This document shows, piece after piece, positions 33,928 to 44,868 of a stretch of 64,000 nt of DNA (positions are counted from its first letter, which is position 1; each line of letters opens with the position of its first letter). The position numbers were made by a program, and so were the translations under genes. The notes below the pieces were generated by a model that was given only the letters and a program-made list of their open reading frames with translations, was not told the DNA's origin and did no database searches. Source of the DNA: Rhypophila decipiens (Eukaryota; Ascomycota; Sordariomycetes; Sordariales; Naviculisporaceae); NCBI GenBank assembly GCA_033297075.1, contig MU858142.1, positions 62,001 through 126,000 on the forward strand. Direction: 5' to 3'.

Positions 33928-34387
33928 CTGACAGAAGGATTTCACATCCCATTTTTACGTATGTGATCGGCTGCAATCAGATAAGACGTCACTGCCACGG
34001 CCTGGAACCTTCAAGAACCTCACGGAGTTCATATGAAGGCAAACTTGGGATGATTTTCATTTGGGAGAGATTTGGGCGTCATGTTATCCTCTTTCACGTG
34101 CCGTGGCCCTTTGAACACTTCCTTCCCTGAGCAACGCCAACCTTAATTTTCTGAGCGGCAGGAGACACTCCTTCCTTTCAGCGGACTTCCAGGTTTTCAT
34201 TCTCCGCAAACCTCCAAGCATTACCGTCCTTTCAAACTACAGTCTGCGACGTTCTCTCTTCCCCGAACAACGCACTTTTGTGCTTCCGTCAACTGCCCGT
34301 CATGGACGACACCGCGCCAACCTCAGCTTGCAATCCCTCAATAATACATCGCAGGATGTCAGCTTACTCCTCAATCTCCCGAACGAA

Positions 34388-35920
34388 ATGATCATGGAAA
34401 TCTGTCGCAGTCTCTGTCTGCACTGTCGCCATGAGCGAATCGGAGAGCTGCCTAACGAGGATGTTTGTGCGGGCATTCAAGATCAACTGGCTATCTCACG
34501 TCTGAGTCGCTGCTCTAATAGATTGAGGGTCACTGCCCAGCCGATACTTTTTCACTTCTTCGCCTACCTCGAAGCTCGAGTCGCCGCACGGAGGTGGGAA
34601 GCTCAAGTCGCCATACAGAAGCGTGAGGCTGCCTTCATCCGCACCTTATTCTGGCGGCCAGACCTGGCTTCGTCCGTCAGGAGCTTGGTCCTGTGGTCGC
34701 CCACAGAAGACTGGTGGGGTGAAGCCCGGAAGTCATTTGCGCTGGAGGATCAGGACCAGACATTCAAGCGGATCGCCAAACGTCTCGGCCCTCAGTGGGA
34801 GGGACGACAATACGATAAACCATTCGAGTTTCATGAACTCGCCATAGCTCTCGCACCTCGTGCCAGCTATGTCATGCTGAACTGTTACTTTGGACTGAAC
34901 TTGTCAGTGCCATCCCCATCTCAGACATGGGAAAATTGGCCACAGAGACTTGAGAACCTTAAGCATCTTGTTCTCGTCGACCGCGAGATATCTTCGGATT
35001 ATTGCTACTTGAGGGATTTCATGGCCCTTATTAAGCACACACCAAACCTTGAGAGCCTGGTTGTTGAGAGCCTGGTTGTTGCCGGCTGTCACGATGGGGA
35101 CCGCGACAACTGGGAGGATCTCTGGTCGAGCAGTGACGAGTTTCTCTCTCGTCTCAAGAAGCTGTCCGTCAGAGGGTTCATGAGAGGCCCCTATCGCACC
35201 TTTATTCCCTGCTCGGTGGTCGAAGTGATGATCCGGCACAGCCCAGTGCTGGAGGATCTCGAATTCTTTCACCCCTGGGAGCCTATTCACTTGCATGGGA
35301 AATCGGATTTGGAGCGGTTCGACTTGGATGTCTATCTCGGAACTGCGAAGACGACTCTGAAGCGGCTGTGTTATTCGGCCTTTTGCTTCGGGCGGGTCCG
35401 GATATATTGGCGGGGGGAGGACGAAGAGGATCTCGATGTGTTCTATCCAAACGCGGATACCCGCCCCCAATTCACGACTGGCATGTCGCTCCACGACTTC
35501 ACCGCCCTTGAGGCACTGGAGCTAGAACAGCCTGTCTTGTACGGTCAAGTCTTTGATAACCCGGACCGCAGCCGCGAGCTGTTGTCGATAAGTGAATTTC
35601 TAGGAAAGCTCCCGCCGTTGCTGAAGCATTTCCGCCTGGGGTTCGTCTTTTCCTGGCCGATCGTGTTCAGAGACTTGATGGCCCTTGCCGACGAGCACGG
35701 CACCCGGTTTCCCCAACTCAGATCAGTCACCCTGGACCTAAATGAGAGACCACAACAAAAGGAGCACGACATCCTGCTCCAGACCTATCAGCTTGCGGGC
35801 ATCTCGTTGACCATGCAGTATACGGTTTGGGGGGGCAGAGGACTGTTGCCTACTCGACCCGCCGGATATCCCGCTCCTAAGCCCACGCCAATCTCTTACG
35901 AAGAAGAAACACGAGTCTAA
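34388..35920 (+). CDS. F-box protein, 5' end uncertain
   Basis: The long frame encodes an F-box protein, a substrate-selecting subunit type for SCF ubiquitin ligases. The F-box begins at about 34364 with LLNLPNE, continues through MIMEICRSL and ends with LSRCSNRLRV...LFHFF. The frame is open upstream to a TGA at 34112, but it has no ATG before 34388. Starting there (510 residues) drops the conserved LPNE. The ATG at 34302 is in another frame, which stops right after the F-box start. So either a one-base shift lies between 34302 and 34364, or an upstream exon was missed, or this is a decaying gene. The remaining ~500 codons are uninterrupted and contain irregular Leu-rich segments (LKHLVLVD, LESLVVESLVV, LEALELEQ), as in F-box/LRR-like fungal proteins. 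The target is unknown. Confidence 0.7.
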   Translation: MIMEICRSLCLHCRHERIGELPNEDVCAGIQDQLAISRLSRCSNRLRVTAQPILFHFFAYLEARVAARRWEAQVAIQKREAAFIRTLFWRPDLASSVRSLVLWSPTEDWWGEARKSFALEDQDQTFKRIAKRLGPQWEGRQYDKPFEFHELAIALAPRASYVMLNCYFGLNLSVPSPSQTWENWPQRLENLKHLVLVDREISSDYCYLRDFMALIKHTPNLESLVVESLVVAGCHDGDRDNWEDLWSSSDEFLSRLKKLSVRGFMRGPYRTFIPCSVVEVMIRHSPVLEDLEFFHPWEPIHLHGKSDLERFDLDVYLGTAKTTLKRLCYSAFCFGRVRIYWRGEDEEDLDVFYPNADTRPQFTTGMSLHDFTALEALELEQPVLYGQVFDNPDRSRELLSISEFLGKLPPLLKHFRLGFVFSWPIVFRDLMALADEHGTRFPQLRSVTLDLNERPQQKEHDILLQTYQLAGISLTMQYTVWGGRGLLPTRPAGYPAPKPTPISYEEETRV

Positions 35921-35950
35921 GTGTTACGGCATTTCGGCATTATTGCCTCA

Positions 35951-35977
35951 GGCATTGGGACCTAAGGTCCCAATGCC
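35951..35977. repeat. Perfect hairpin, 12-bp stem
   Basis: GGCATTGGGACC and GGTCCCAATGCC are exact reverse complements separated by TAA. It begins 31 bases after the F-box stop codon, so it would lie in the 3' UTR. Confidence 0.9.
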
Positions 35978-36305
35978 CCATTCCTAAGGAGCCATGCCTC
36001 TAAGTATGGCAGGCAGGAGACATCCATGTCCTTTCAAGAATCAACCTATTTTGACCACAGTAAACCTTCCGCAAAGTGAACGTTTACCAGGGCCCATAAG
36101 GTCAAGACTTTGTTCGTAAGGTCGCTTCCTTTCTTCGTCAGGATTTACCTTTTCATCGTCATTTCCACCTTATGCACCCTTAACACTAAGCGCCTGGAAT
36201 AAGGGCAAAGGATACTAATATGGAGCTGACCCTAGCAACTGGGTAAATAAAATAGGGTATGAAATGAACTAGATATGCATTTTACAGGCAGATAATAGGC
36301 ACAGG

Positions 36306-36581
36306 ACGCTTCTCTCAAATGCCTCAGGAGGAGTAGGGATATACATCAGGGAGATGCTTCCTAGGCCTATAAATCTAGATTTAGAGGCGTATTATTACTC
36401 TTTCACACGTATGCTGCATTTATTTTTGAGACCCGTTCTAAGTAAATAATATGTAAAAGATGCTTCTCTTAAATACCTAAAGAGGACAAAGAATACGCAT
36501 CCGAGTGATAATTTTAAGGGCTATAAATCTAGATTTAGAGGCGTTTCATTAATCTTTCACACGTATACTGTATTTTTAAGT
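36306..36581. repeat. Imperfect direct repeat, about 124 bp, two copies
   Basis: Copy 1 runs from about 36306 to 36430 and copy 2 from about 36458 to 36581. Shared blocks in the same order are GCTTCTCT, the self-complementary AAATCTAGATTT followed by AGAGGCGT, TCTTTCACACGTAT and TATTTTT. Many of the differences are C-to-T or G-to-A changes, as RIP would leave, though other changes occur too. Confidence 0.8.
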
Positions 36582-37697
36582 GCCCTTCGTAAGGTCTTTT
36601 TCAGGCCTAATTAAGGCCATGCTCGTAGCATTAGGAGGCCTTGATAATTTTTAAAGCGGGCCCTTTATTAGCTATATAAACACGTCGTTTCTACTATGAA
36701 AATGCGTTTACGAGGTTATTTACAGGCCTAGCAATCTTCTTCAACGAAGTATAAACACTACCTAGACTATTTCTTCAACGACGACCAATGTCTGAATCTA
36801 TTCTCGATAGCCCAAAGGAGGACTGAAATGCCTAAAGTAGAGAACTAGGACTTTCCATATACGGGCTTAAATGAAGAGTATCAAAGGCTTATTCCCATTC
36901 TTACACATTCTTACAGGACCTATACGAATATTGTATTTCTTTCCCTTTGTATAGGTACTCGATAGTCTCTAACCCCTGGAAAATAGAACAGCACATTATG
37001 CACCCCATGACCATCAGATATCCATCCCTATAGAAACTAAAAGCAAAAGCTCAAACAGTCGAACGAATATCCCAGACTTACCATACGTACAGATAGACTT
37101 CTTAGCCGTGAACAGTCAACACAAGATCCAGAGGGTGCCACCAGAGCATATCATATCCGCTTACCTACCTACCTTCGTCAATATCGAAAGGGGACCATGA
37201 AGATTCAGCTACGTTGGTGAAATCAGTGGAACAACTTCATAAACGCATCTTATCATTACTTGGAAAGTATACGTTCTACTCAACCAAGCCTGTTCCAAGT
37301 TTGTCTAACCCAGAAAGCTTCTATACTGCTCCCTATCCTACTGCATAGCCCATTCTGCTGATTGCTTGCTAGCTAGGTAGCTCTGTTTCCTTCAGGTTCA
37401 TAACCAGCTCGACGAGAAAGGAAACGAAAAGCATATGGTTTATGTTATAAAACTCCCCGCCAGAAAAGAAACATGGAAGAAACGCCTATCCCGTCAGAGA
37501 AATGGGCGCCGCTTCATTAAACAGGACCCATTTCAATAAACATTAAGTATATATACGAAGGAAAGGGAAATATCCCGAAGAAAATATGCAAGAGAATTAA
37601 AACAAAAAGTATACTTGCGACGAACGCCCCATGCGGTTCGTCTTTCCCGGTCATCAAAATCGTGTGCGTGAATCTTGACAAGCCGAACTGAAAAATA

Positions 37698-38815
37698 TCA
37701 GGCCTGCACCTCCTGTGCTTGAAGAGAAGTCGCCGTGTTAGGCCTCTCAGGCATGGCTCCTAGCTCAGCGCCTTGTCCACTCTGTCCTCTCTTGCGGCCT
37801 GGTAAGAAGCGGGACATGGTCTGGAGGTTTCCACCACCGGTTGTTGGGGGGGTAGAGTCGTGATAGGCAGGACTCGTGGTTGTGACGTCGGTCCCGAATT
37901 TGGAAAAGAAACCTCGGCGCTTGGGTGGTACAGCACCTTGCTTGGCGTCGTCGTTCAGACCCACGTCCTCGAATCCTTCCTCTGGAGTCGGGGGCTCACG
38001 CTGTTCAAAACGCCGCTGCTCTTGCTGCTTCAGTACAGACGACCGCGGAGGCATCCTAGGAAACCGGGAAGAATGCGAATCGAGACTTTGCCGGGGAACG
38101 GCTTCTGTGATTGGGGTCTTGGCGGAAATGTCCTGGACGGTGGACAGAGGGTAAGTTTTCGCTCAAAGGGCAGAAGGGGCTGTAGATTTTTGCCTTACAA
38201 ATGACCTCCTGTACGAATCAAACGACTCTCTTGAAATCGGAAAGTGTTCGATCTCGCCCGGGCTGCTGCTCTTGGTGTCGGAAGATGCCCGGGACAACGA
38301 CAGGTACCTCTTTGGCCAGACGGCTTCTCGCTCAACTGGAGACGGCTGTCGTCGGCACACCAGTTAGCATGTCTATGTCACAGCCAGCAAGCTAGGAAAC
38401 GATCGCATGTGCCATTACATGCTTGGACCGCGTACCGGAAGATAGATGCCGCTATCATTGACAACTATAGTCCGAAAATGTCGTTAGCAAATGTTGAGCG
38501 TTCATCCCTGGGGTCACTGTGGGGGTTTCGTCCGGTGTGTCGGATGACCTCTCCATGAAGGGTCTATGGTGTGGGGTAGGGTGAAAGAAGGCGAAAAGGG
38601 GTGGTCTTACCACTCATTTTGTATTCCCCCGTGTCCTGGCTTCTCCTGCTCCGGATGCTGAGACTAGAAGAGGCCTTGGATCCAACTGTGTCGACCCGTT
38701 CAAAGCCGGGGTGAGCTGGATCAAGAGTTCCGGTAGATTGGGAGCCGTCGCTAGCACTGTCGCCCGGGTTCACGGAAGCGCCGGGTCGGCGCGCAAATGG
38801 ATTTCGGATCGGCAT
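37698..38815 (-). CDS. Protein of unknown function with a 29-nt microexon
   Basis: Four-exon model: complement(38611..38815), complement(38436..38464), complement(38199..38345), complement(37698..38132); 271 residues. Every junction has a GT donor and AG acceptor with matching phase. CTAAC branch-like words precede the acceptors of exons 2 and 3. Exon 2, only 29 nt, completes EYKMSV and encodes VNDSGIYLP, which runs into PSPVEREAVWPKRYLS of exon 3. I recall a similar VNDSG-YLPPSPPE stretch in uncharacterised Pezizomycotina proteins; this is memory, not a search result. Other visible segments are FPISRESFDSYRRSFDIS and RRGFFSKFG. The protein is hydrophilic, Ser/Arg/Pro-rich, without signal peptide, membrane segment or enzymatic motif, and is probably largely disordered and cytosolic or nuclear. 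The Ser/Arg context suggests phosphorylation, which is inference. Confidence 0.72.
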
Positions 38816-40303
38816 GGCTAGAGATTTGAAAAGGTGGCGCTGAGATTCGTGGGCGCAACAGGGAGGAAGAAGATGGATTGACTTTGAACACCGTCTCGGC
38901 CGCTAATGTTCCTTATTTATTAGGTTCCAAGGTGTAAATAAGGTGTGGTGGACCCGACAACGGTCAGTATCGAAAAACACAACTTGGATCGTGACCGGGG
39001 TTAATAGTGGAAACACCAAGTTTCTTCTGTAGATGAGAAGCTAAAACAACTTGAAAGTGCCTAATGGAAGGCGCAAAATTTTATTCAAGTGAGAAAAGGT
39101 AAGGTATGGCTTTTTGCTGTCCACGAGAAAAAAAAGGGGAAACCAGAGTTTATGGTTGGGGAGCAGGGTCCAAGCAAGTCCCATGTAAGATCATATGGGG
39201 ATCAAGGTACGAGGGAAGACCGAGAACGGAACCTCGATCGCTCCAATGAGCCCACAAGGGAACGGGCATATTCCAAATTTTGACTTCCAGGCCAAGGTTC
39301 TGGGCCAATTTTGTACTGACGTCGGGCAACTCCACCACCACCACTTCCCGTGGAAAATACCCCTCCAAGTGCGGCACCGGGAGGCAGTGCGCATGGAAGG
39401 CGCCTCCTTGGCCATCCCTACCTCCCCAGCTCCCCAACCATTTGCGGGGTCCTAGATCCCCGGGATCCCGTTTCTCGAAGACAGAAGGAACACAACGGTT
39501 GAACAAGCCGAACGCCGATCGTCGTCACAAGACCCCAGTTACGGATACGTCTTTGACCTTTAACCCTCATTGGGCCTGGCAGGCACGGCATGCCAGCCAC
39601 GAGTTTTAGCGATCGAGAAAACCCAAAACTGGGATGTCACCGAGTTATTCCCACCGCCTTCTATTGTGGGATCGACAAAGTACCTCGATTCGATTCGGTC
39701 ATCAAACACATTTTAGCCCCAGTAAGGATGAGGGTATAATATCTGACACCGAGAGATGATCTTCGATTGCCCAGGGTCTGGGAATCGAAACCGGCACCAC
39801 CGTCCCGGTTTTTTCGATGTGGCTTGCAAGAGAAGGCTGCCGATTTGCCGACCTGTTCGAGGTCTTGGTCTGTGGCCTCGCTGGGCGATGTCTGAGACTC
39901 CAAGCTATTCGTAACGTCTTACGGTTTTACTCCCAATGGGTGTGCAAGTCCCTTGCAGATGGGCTGCGTTGTTCAGCTTGGTAGAACTTGAGTGCTGACC
40001 TCGAAAGTGTTTCAAAATTCCAGGTTGGTCAATTGTTCTCTTTTGGGTGCTCAGATTGGAAGCATGTCAGACGTTGTGCAGGCAGTGCCACCGTGAGCAA
40101 TTTAGCCTCTTGCGCATTGGCAGTCTACGCCCTGCTGACAAGATGCGAACAATAAGCACGCCTCGAAGAAAGCAAGGCGAGATCAACTAAGCGCAGTACC
40201 AAGACTGACCATCCAACCTGACCTTTTATTTCATCCAGCAGTAAAATCCGCCTTTGCGTTTAAAACATATCCTGCTTTTCGTATATCTTCATCACTTACA
40301 TAA
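38816..40303. other. Intergenic
   Basis: Upstream of the microexon gene and downstream of the Tpa1/Ofd1-like gene. Only chance-like short frames on both strands; no RNA gene or repeat recognised. Confidence 0.5.
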
Positions 40304-42386
40304 TCAGTCAGAATCGCTATCGGGGCTGTCTGAGAAGCCCTGGAACTCTTCTTCTGAATCGTCCAAGACTCCCACAGCATCCCCCTCAGGTTCATCATCC
40401 TGTTCCTCAATCTCAAAGGTCCCGCTGATATCCCATCTGTCTCCCTTCGCAGCCGAGCTCACATATTTGACAAACTTCAATGTGCCACTGTCGCGGAGTA
40501 CCAAAGTCATCTTGTTCCACGCCGCCGCCTGGAAGAAAAGAATGTTATCTTCCTCGGCGCTGCTCTTGTAGATAGCCGCATCCTCGTTTCCATCGTCGTC
40601 GCCGGCCATGTAGACCTCGTGACCACCGACTTCGAGGGGCTCTTCAACGTCTTTGTCTATCTTCGGCTCCTTTTCGACGGCCTTGGCCTTGCCTTTGCCT
40701 TTGCCGTTGGGACTCGCACTAGCATCAGCCTTCCCCTTTCCTTTAGCCTTGCGGTTAGCCTTGCCATTGCTAGCCTTCTCGTCGTCAGATGAGGCATCGG
40801 AATCAGCATCGTCCTCCTCCTCATCTTCCTCATTGTCATCGCCCCAACCGTCTGTCGGTGTGATGCCGATGTTCAGCTCGAGGCGGGGTTTGCCTTCATG
40901 TCCAGTTGCTAGTGTGTAGTCCAGTCCTCGGCGGAAGCGCCGAGCGATAAGATCATGGCTCTCTATGGTGGAGCGGGTCGCCATTTGAAGCCACAGGCGG
41001 AACTGCCGAGACGGAAGTAAGACCTCAATCAACTCCTTGATTGGCGAGTCTTCGGCGGCCTCGGCCGCAGGCTGCAAATAGAGGTACCTGTGCTTGTGAG
41101 GTGGTCGAGCAACCCTCCAGGCGCCCTTTTCGATCTTTTCGGTGGAATTTGGCAGCTTCGCGGCCTCTTGGGCCTCTACGTAAGCACGCACCTTCTCGGC
41201 AAACTTCGGGTGTAGAATATCGGGCAACGTAATGCTGAATTCTTCTTCAAAATGCTCGGCGACACGATCGAGCGTGTCGGGTGTCAGGTAGGTAGGAGCC
41301 AGGTATTTCAATAGGAAGTCAAGGTCGGCTTCGTCCAGCCCAGAGTCGTCACTCTCCTGACTGCTCTCGCTGGGCTTCTCCACAGCCACAGGTTTCGCCT
41401 CCGGTTGGTCGTGCTGATCCGGATTACCTTGGAGTTGCATCAGACCGCTCTTCTCTGCAGCCTTCTTCTCGGCCCCCTCAATCCAGCCGTCCTCCCCAAT
41501 CTGCGGAATATGGAACCATCCACTGATGGCCATCCTGATGCGCCCGCCATTTTTCTCCAGCTCATCCTTGGATGCGGCATGGTAAACCTCCTCGACATCG
41601 TGGAACGACTCGCCGGGCTGGACAGCGAAGAAGGAAAGTTGGTTCCATGCAGGTGGGATGACCTTGACAACATCTGGCAGCGGCGTCTTGGCCATCTCGC
41701 CATCTTTTCCTTCCCGATCGACCACAGGAAAAAGCCGGAGAGCGCCGCCCCACTCGGGCTGCCATGGGGTATCTGGGTCGGTCAGGTACAGAATGTAGCT
41801 GACCTTACGAGACCCGATAACGTCGTCGTGACACAAGAGATAGCAGCCAGGGGTGTACACGTTGATAGCCATGTCTGTCTTGCGTCCACTCAGGGGTCCG
41901 CACCCGGTAATGTGAGACACGTAGTCGCGGAAAGTCTGGGAATAGAGCGCATCGCGCAGGGCAAGGAGAGACGGGAGCTTCGCCAGTGCATCGTCTTCTA
42001 AGCCGTCCAAGTTGGCCAAGTCTCCGCTCTGGTGAATTTTATAGATGTCGGTCTCCTTCGGGGTGAAAGAGACGTTGCTCTTGATCTCGTTCCGCACCTT
42101 GCGCAGAAGGGCGTCGTCGACGAGGCCCGATATGACGCTATGCTTGTATGGGGTAGACGAGGCATATTCGGAGGTGTATTTTTCTAGGACGGCCTTTTCG
42201 AATAGTCCTTCGCGGAACCTGGCTTTGGCATCGTCATCGCTGAGGGCTGTAGGTATGATGAAGTCAGTCCTGCGACCTGGTAGAAGAAAGCGGGTACTTG
42301 AGGTCCAAAGGGGCGAGATTACAGTTCTTGGACCGTTTCTTGATGGGCTTCTTCCCATCGATGGTGGCAGCGGCTTTCCTCTTCAT
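40304..42386 (-). CDS. Prolyl hydroxylase Tpa1/Ofd1 family (2OG-Fe(II) dioxygenase)
   Basis: Iron- and 2-oxoglutarate-dependent dioxygenase of the Tpa1 (budding yeast)/Ofd1 (fission yeast) family. Known members hydroxylate a proline of ribosomal protein uS12, affect translation termination, and in fission yeast control Sre1 under low oxygen. Exons complement(42323..42386) and complement(40304..42246), 668 residues; the 76-nt intron (GTAATC...ACAG) joins T to CC, giving Ser. The short first exon is Lys-rich (MKRKAAATIDGKKPIKKR), possibly a nuclear signal. The first catalytic domain has CHDDVIG (H161, D163), SFHDVEEV (H237) and RIRMAISGWFH (R259), giving the complete HxD...H iron triad plus the 2OG Arg. 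The second, non-catalytic dioxygenase-like half follows. It is interrupted by an acidic and Lys-Gly-Lys-rich insert at about residues 525-585. It ends in an acidic tail. Confidence 0.92.
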
Positions 42387-43469
42387 TGTGAAAACCCAAT
42401 TGACTTTGTTACACAGAGAATTTTGGTAGTTTGGGGTGGTGAATGCGAAAAGAGAAAAAGTTGCAACAGAAAATGGGCTGACATCGCGGTCTAATAATCG
42501 TAGAGAGAAAATTCAGTGGGTCCCAAGCAAGCTTGCCGCATCAACCCCACTACCCGCAACGACCCGGACCCAGCAAGAACACTCGCTCTCCAGATGGAGC
42601 AAGGACTTCCCCTACAATAATCCGTACTGTTGGACTACACCTGCATCGGACCTGCTACAGTAAGGTTATTTCCGTCTTAAACACTCAGAAACGGCTTGTT
42701 CCATCCAAATTATGGCCAGGGAAGGGACACTGGCAAGTCGGCAATGGGAGAGAGAGACCGGCGCCAATGTCTCCTCTCTTCGGATATCAAAGCTGAGATT
42801 CATGACAGTGGGTGGAGGGCCATGCATGATGCGCGAAGCGCCGTCAACCTCTCTTTTCTCCTCGTCTGTCAGGGGTGGGTGACAGTTCCTACTCAGTGCC
42901 TACACTCGTAGAGGGCTTCTCTGTATCGGTTTGCCATTGGGATCTCCCTCGAATGGTATAACATTTATGCCATATGCCCTCCGCTTTCGATTGTCGCTCC
43001 GCCCAAGCGCTGGGTACTAACAGATTCATGCACCCGGTCCCTGGTTGGACGCTGTCTGGAGGGCTGTTCAGCGCAAAGGCTGTTATGCGGCGGCAACTGC
43101 AAGGAGAATTTTCACTGAATCAGAAGTGCGAGTTAACCTTGGCTTTTTGAATGGTCGCATCGAGCCGCTGAAGGTGTTTCTGGAGAATTGGTTTGGGATT
43201 GGCCAGTATTTACTATTATGCCCCGAGTTTCGGGGCCTGGAGCCTCTGAGTGATCCTGGTGAATCTCATGTGCGGACGCAACCCATGGAAGCAAGCACCC
43301 TTTGAGGATTCCACATCCCGGCATTATAGTATTTTGAAAGGTTTGACCAAGCTGGCAAGCATCATGCTGTCCAGATCTATTCTCGCAATAGTATTCGCTT
43401 TAATTCATATATACTTTACGGCTTGACCAGCATCTATACCTCAGCCCGAGGCCAGTTTAATGATCCACC
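42387..43469. other. Intergenic
   Basis: 1.1 kb upstream of the Tpa1/Ofd1-like gene and downstream of Rpe1. No supportable feature. Confidence 0.5.
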
Positions 43470-44430
43470 TCACAGCTTTCCACTCCTCTTATCAACAGCC
43501 TCTCGGAGCAACGCGATGACCTCTGCTGGATCCTTAGCACCAAATACGGCACTTCCTGCAACAATAACGTTTGCACCGGCATCGGCTGCTTGATCTATCG
43601 TGCTAGGTCCAAGCCCACCGTCAACCTCAATGTTGAGGTTCGGATAACGCTTCCTCAAAGCCTCAACCTTGGGCAACTCGGAGGCCATGAACTTTTGTCC
43701 TCCGAACCCGGGCTCAACAGTCATCACGAGAACCATCTGCCCATAAGCATCCACAATTAGCTTGGAAGTCGTCAACTCTTGGAACTGTACGTAAGACTCA
43801 CGTCTGGGCGCTCCTTCTCATCCGGATTCTCAAGAATGTCCCAGAGGACGTCAACCGGTGTCGCGGGCTTGATGGCAATACCAGCCAGCATGCCGTTGTC
43901 GTGAATGTACCGGATTAGCTCACGGGGACTTGTTTTCTCGTCCGATTTTGCTTCCGGGCTTTCAGCCGCAGATGAGTTCGCAGCTTCGTAGTGAAAGCAA
44001 TAAAGGTCGCAACCGGCATTTTTGAACTCCTTGACCCATTTCTTGGGCTTTATTCCAAGGTAAATAACTCATGGTTAGTATCGTAACAGACACCTTTCTG
44101 GCTGTGAGATGAGGGACAAGGTACCTCGGCAATCATCATGTGGCAGTCAAAGGTCCCTTTGCCGTAAGCTTGGGTTGGCTTGTCGACATGGGACCTGATC
44201 TTGACCACTACCGGAGGACCAAATGTGAGATTTGGAACGAAATGGCCATCCCTGTTGAGGTTATCATCATTAGGCCTCGTAGCTCCGGATCACAATGATC
44301 ACAACGAAGCTTACATGATGTCGACATGGAGCCAGTCAGCACCCTGGCTGATCGTCTTGGAGCATGCTGCCCCAAGGTCGGCAAAGTCTGCCGAAAGGAT
44401 AGAGGGCGCAATGATCGCGGGGGGTGTCAT
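43470..44430 (-). CDS. RPE1: Ribulose-phosphate 3-epimerase
   Basis: Interconverts D-ribulose 5-phosphate and D-xylulose 5-phosphate in the pentose phosphate pathway, in the cytosol. Four exons: complement(44315..44430), complement(44125..44251), complement(43802..44047), complement(43470..43736); 251 residues, close to the usual size with a modest insert. Introns are 63, 77 and 65 nt and all phases fit. TIM-barrel motifs in order: [33 protein letters not shown] (metal-binding His and catalytic Asp), [23 protein letters not shown] (second metal ligands in [10 protein letters not shown]), IEVDGGL (second catalytic Asp) and [13 protein letters not shown] (phosphate grip). A short Glu/Ser/Ala-rich insert (about residues 105-120) lies between the FHYEA strand and the RELIRYIH helix. 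Head to head with the questin-oxidase-like gene, 438 bases apart. Confidence 0.96.
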
Positions 44431-44868
44431 ATTGTCAATATCTCCTTAAGTTCTTAGGGTGATTCGAATTGAAGGTTGGAGGATGTGTTTGTTACTCGGT
44501 CCAAGTATATGAGCTTTGTTGAGGATTTGGCGGGGGAGGGGCACCCAATGATAGTGGTCCCACACCAGTGGTCCAGAGAGACGGGATGGAAGCTGCTGGC
44601 TTATCGATAACCATCAACCGAGAGTCTTGGCGCCAAGGCCCCTTTCGACTCTGACATCACCCATTTCTTGTGCAACATTTAGATCCTCATCAGACCACAC
44701 CGACCCTACTCCATAACAGACCATCAGTACTCGAGGGCGACGTTCAAGTTTCCCCGCAAAGTTCAAGATAATTGGGATTCCTCATTTCTCTGAGAACTGT
44801 CGAAATAGAAACTCACCAAACACATACAGCCGCAGAAAAATTTCGAAGGGAAGAGAAGGGCTGGGAAG
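44431..44868. promoter_or_regulatory. Shared divergent promoter region
   Basis: 438 bases between the start codons of Rpe1 (-) and the questin-oxidase-like gene (+). It must hold both promoters; no specific site was recognised. Confidence 0.5.

Larger units (their letters stand above)
33069..34279. other. Gene-free interval with minisatellites
   Basis: 3' side of the LysM gene (AT-rich to about 33300), then the two repeat blocks listed separately, then sequence leading to the F-box gene. No gene could be supported. Confidence 0.5.
35921..37697. other. Gene-free, repeat-bearing interval
   Basis: 1.8 kb downstream of the F-box gene, more AT-rich than the gene regions, with the hairpin and direct repeat listed separately. 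No open frame of interest. It may be decayed mobile DNA. Confidence 0.5.

Noticed and set aside
38199..38335. Alternative acceptor joining exon 1 straight to 38335 in the microexon gene
   Set aside because: In phase, but it ignores a better-placed AG after the CTAAC word and loses the VNDSGIYLP peptide.
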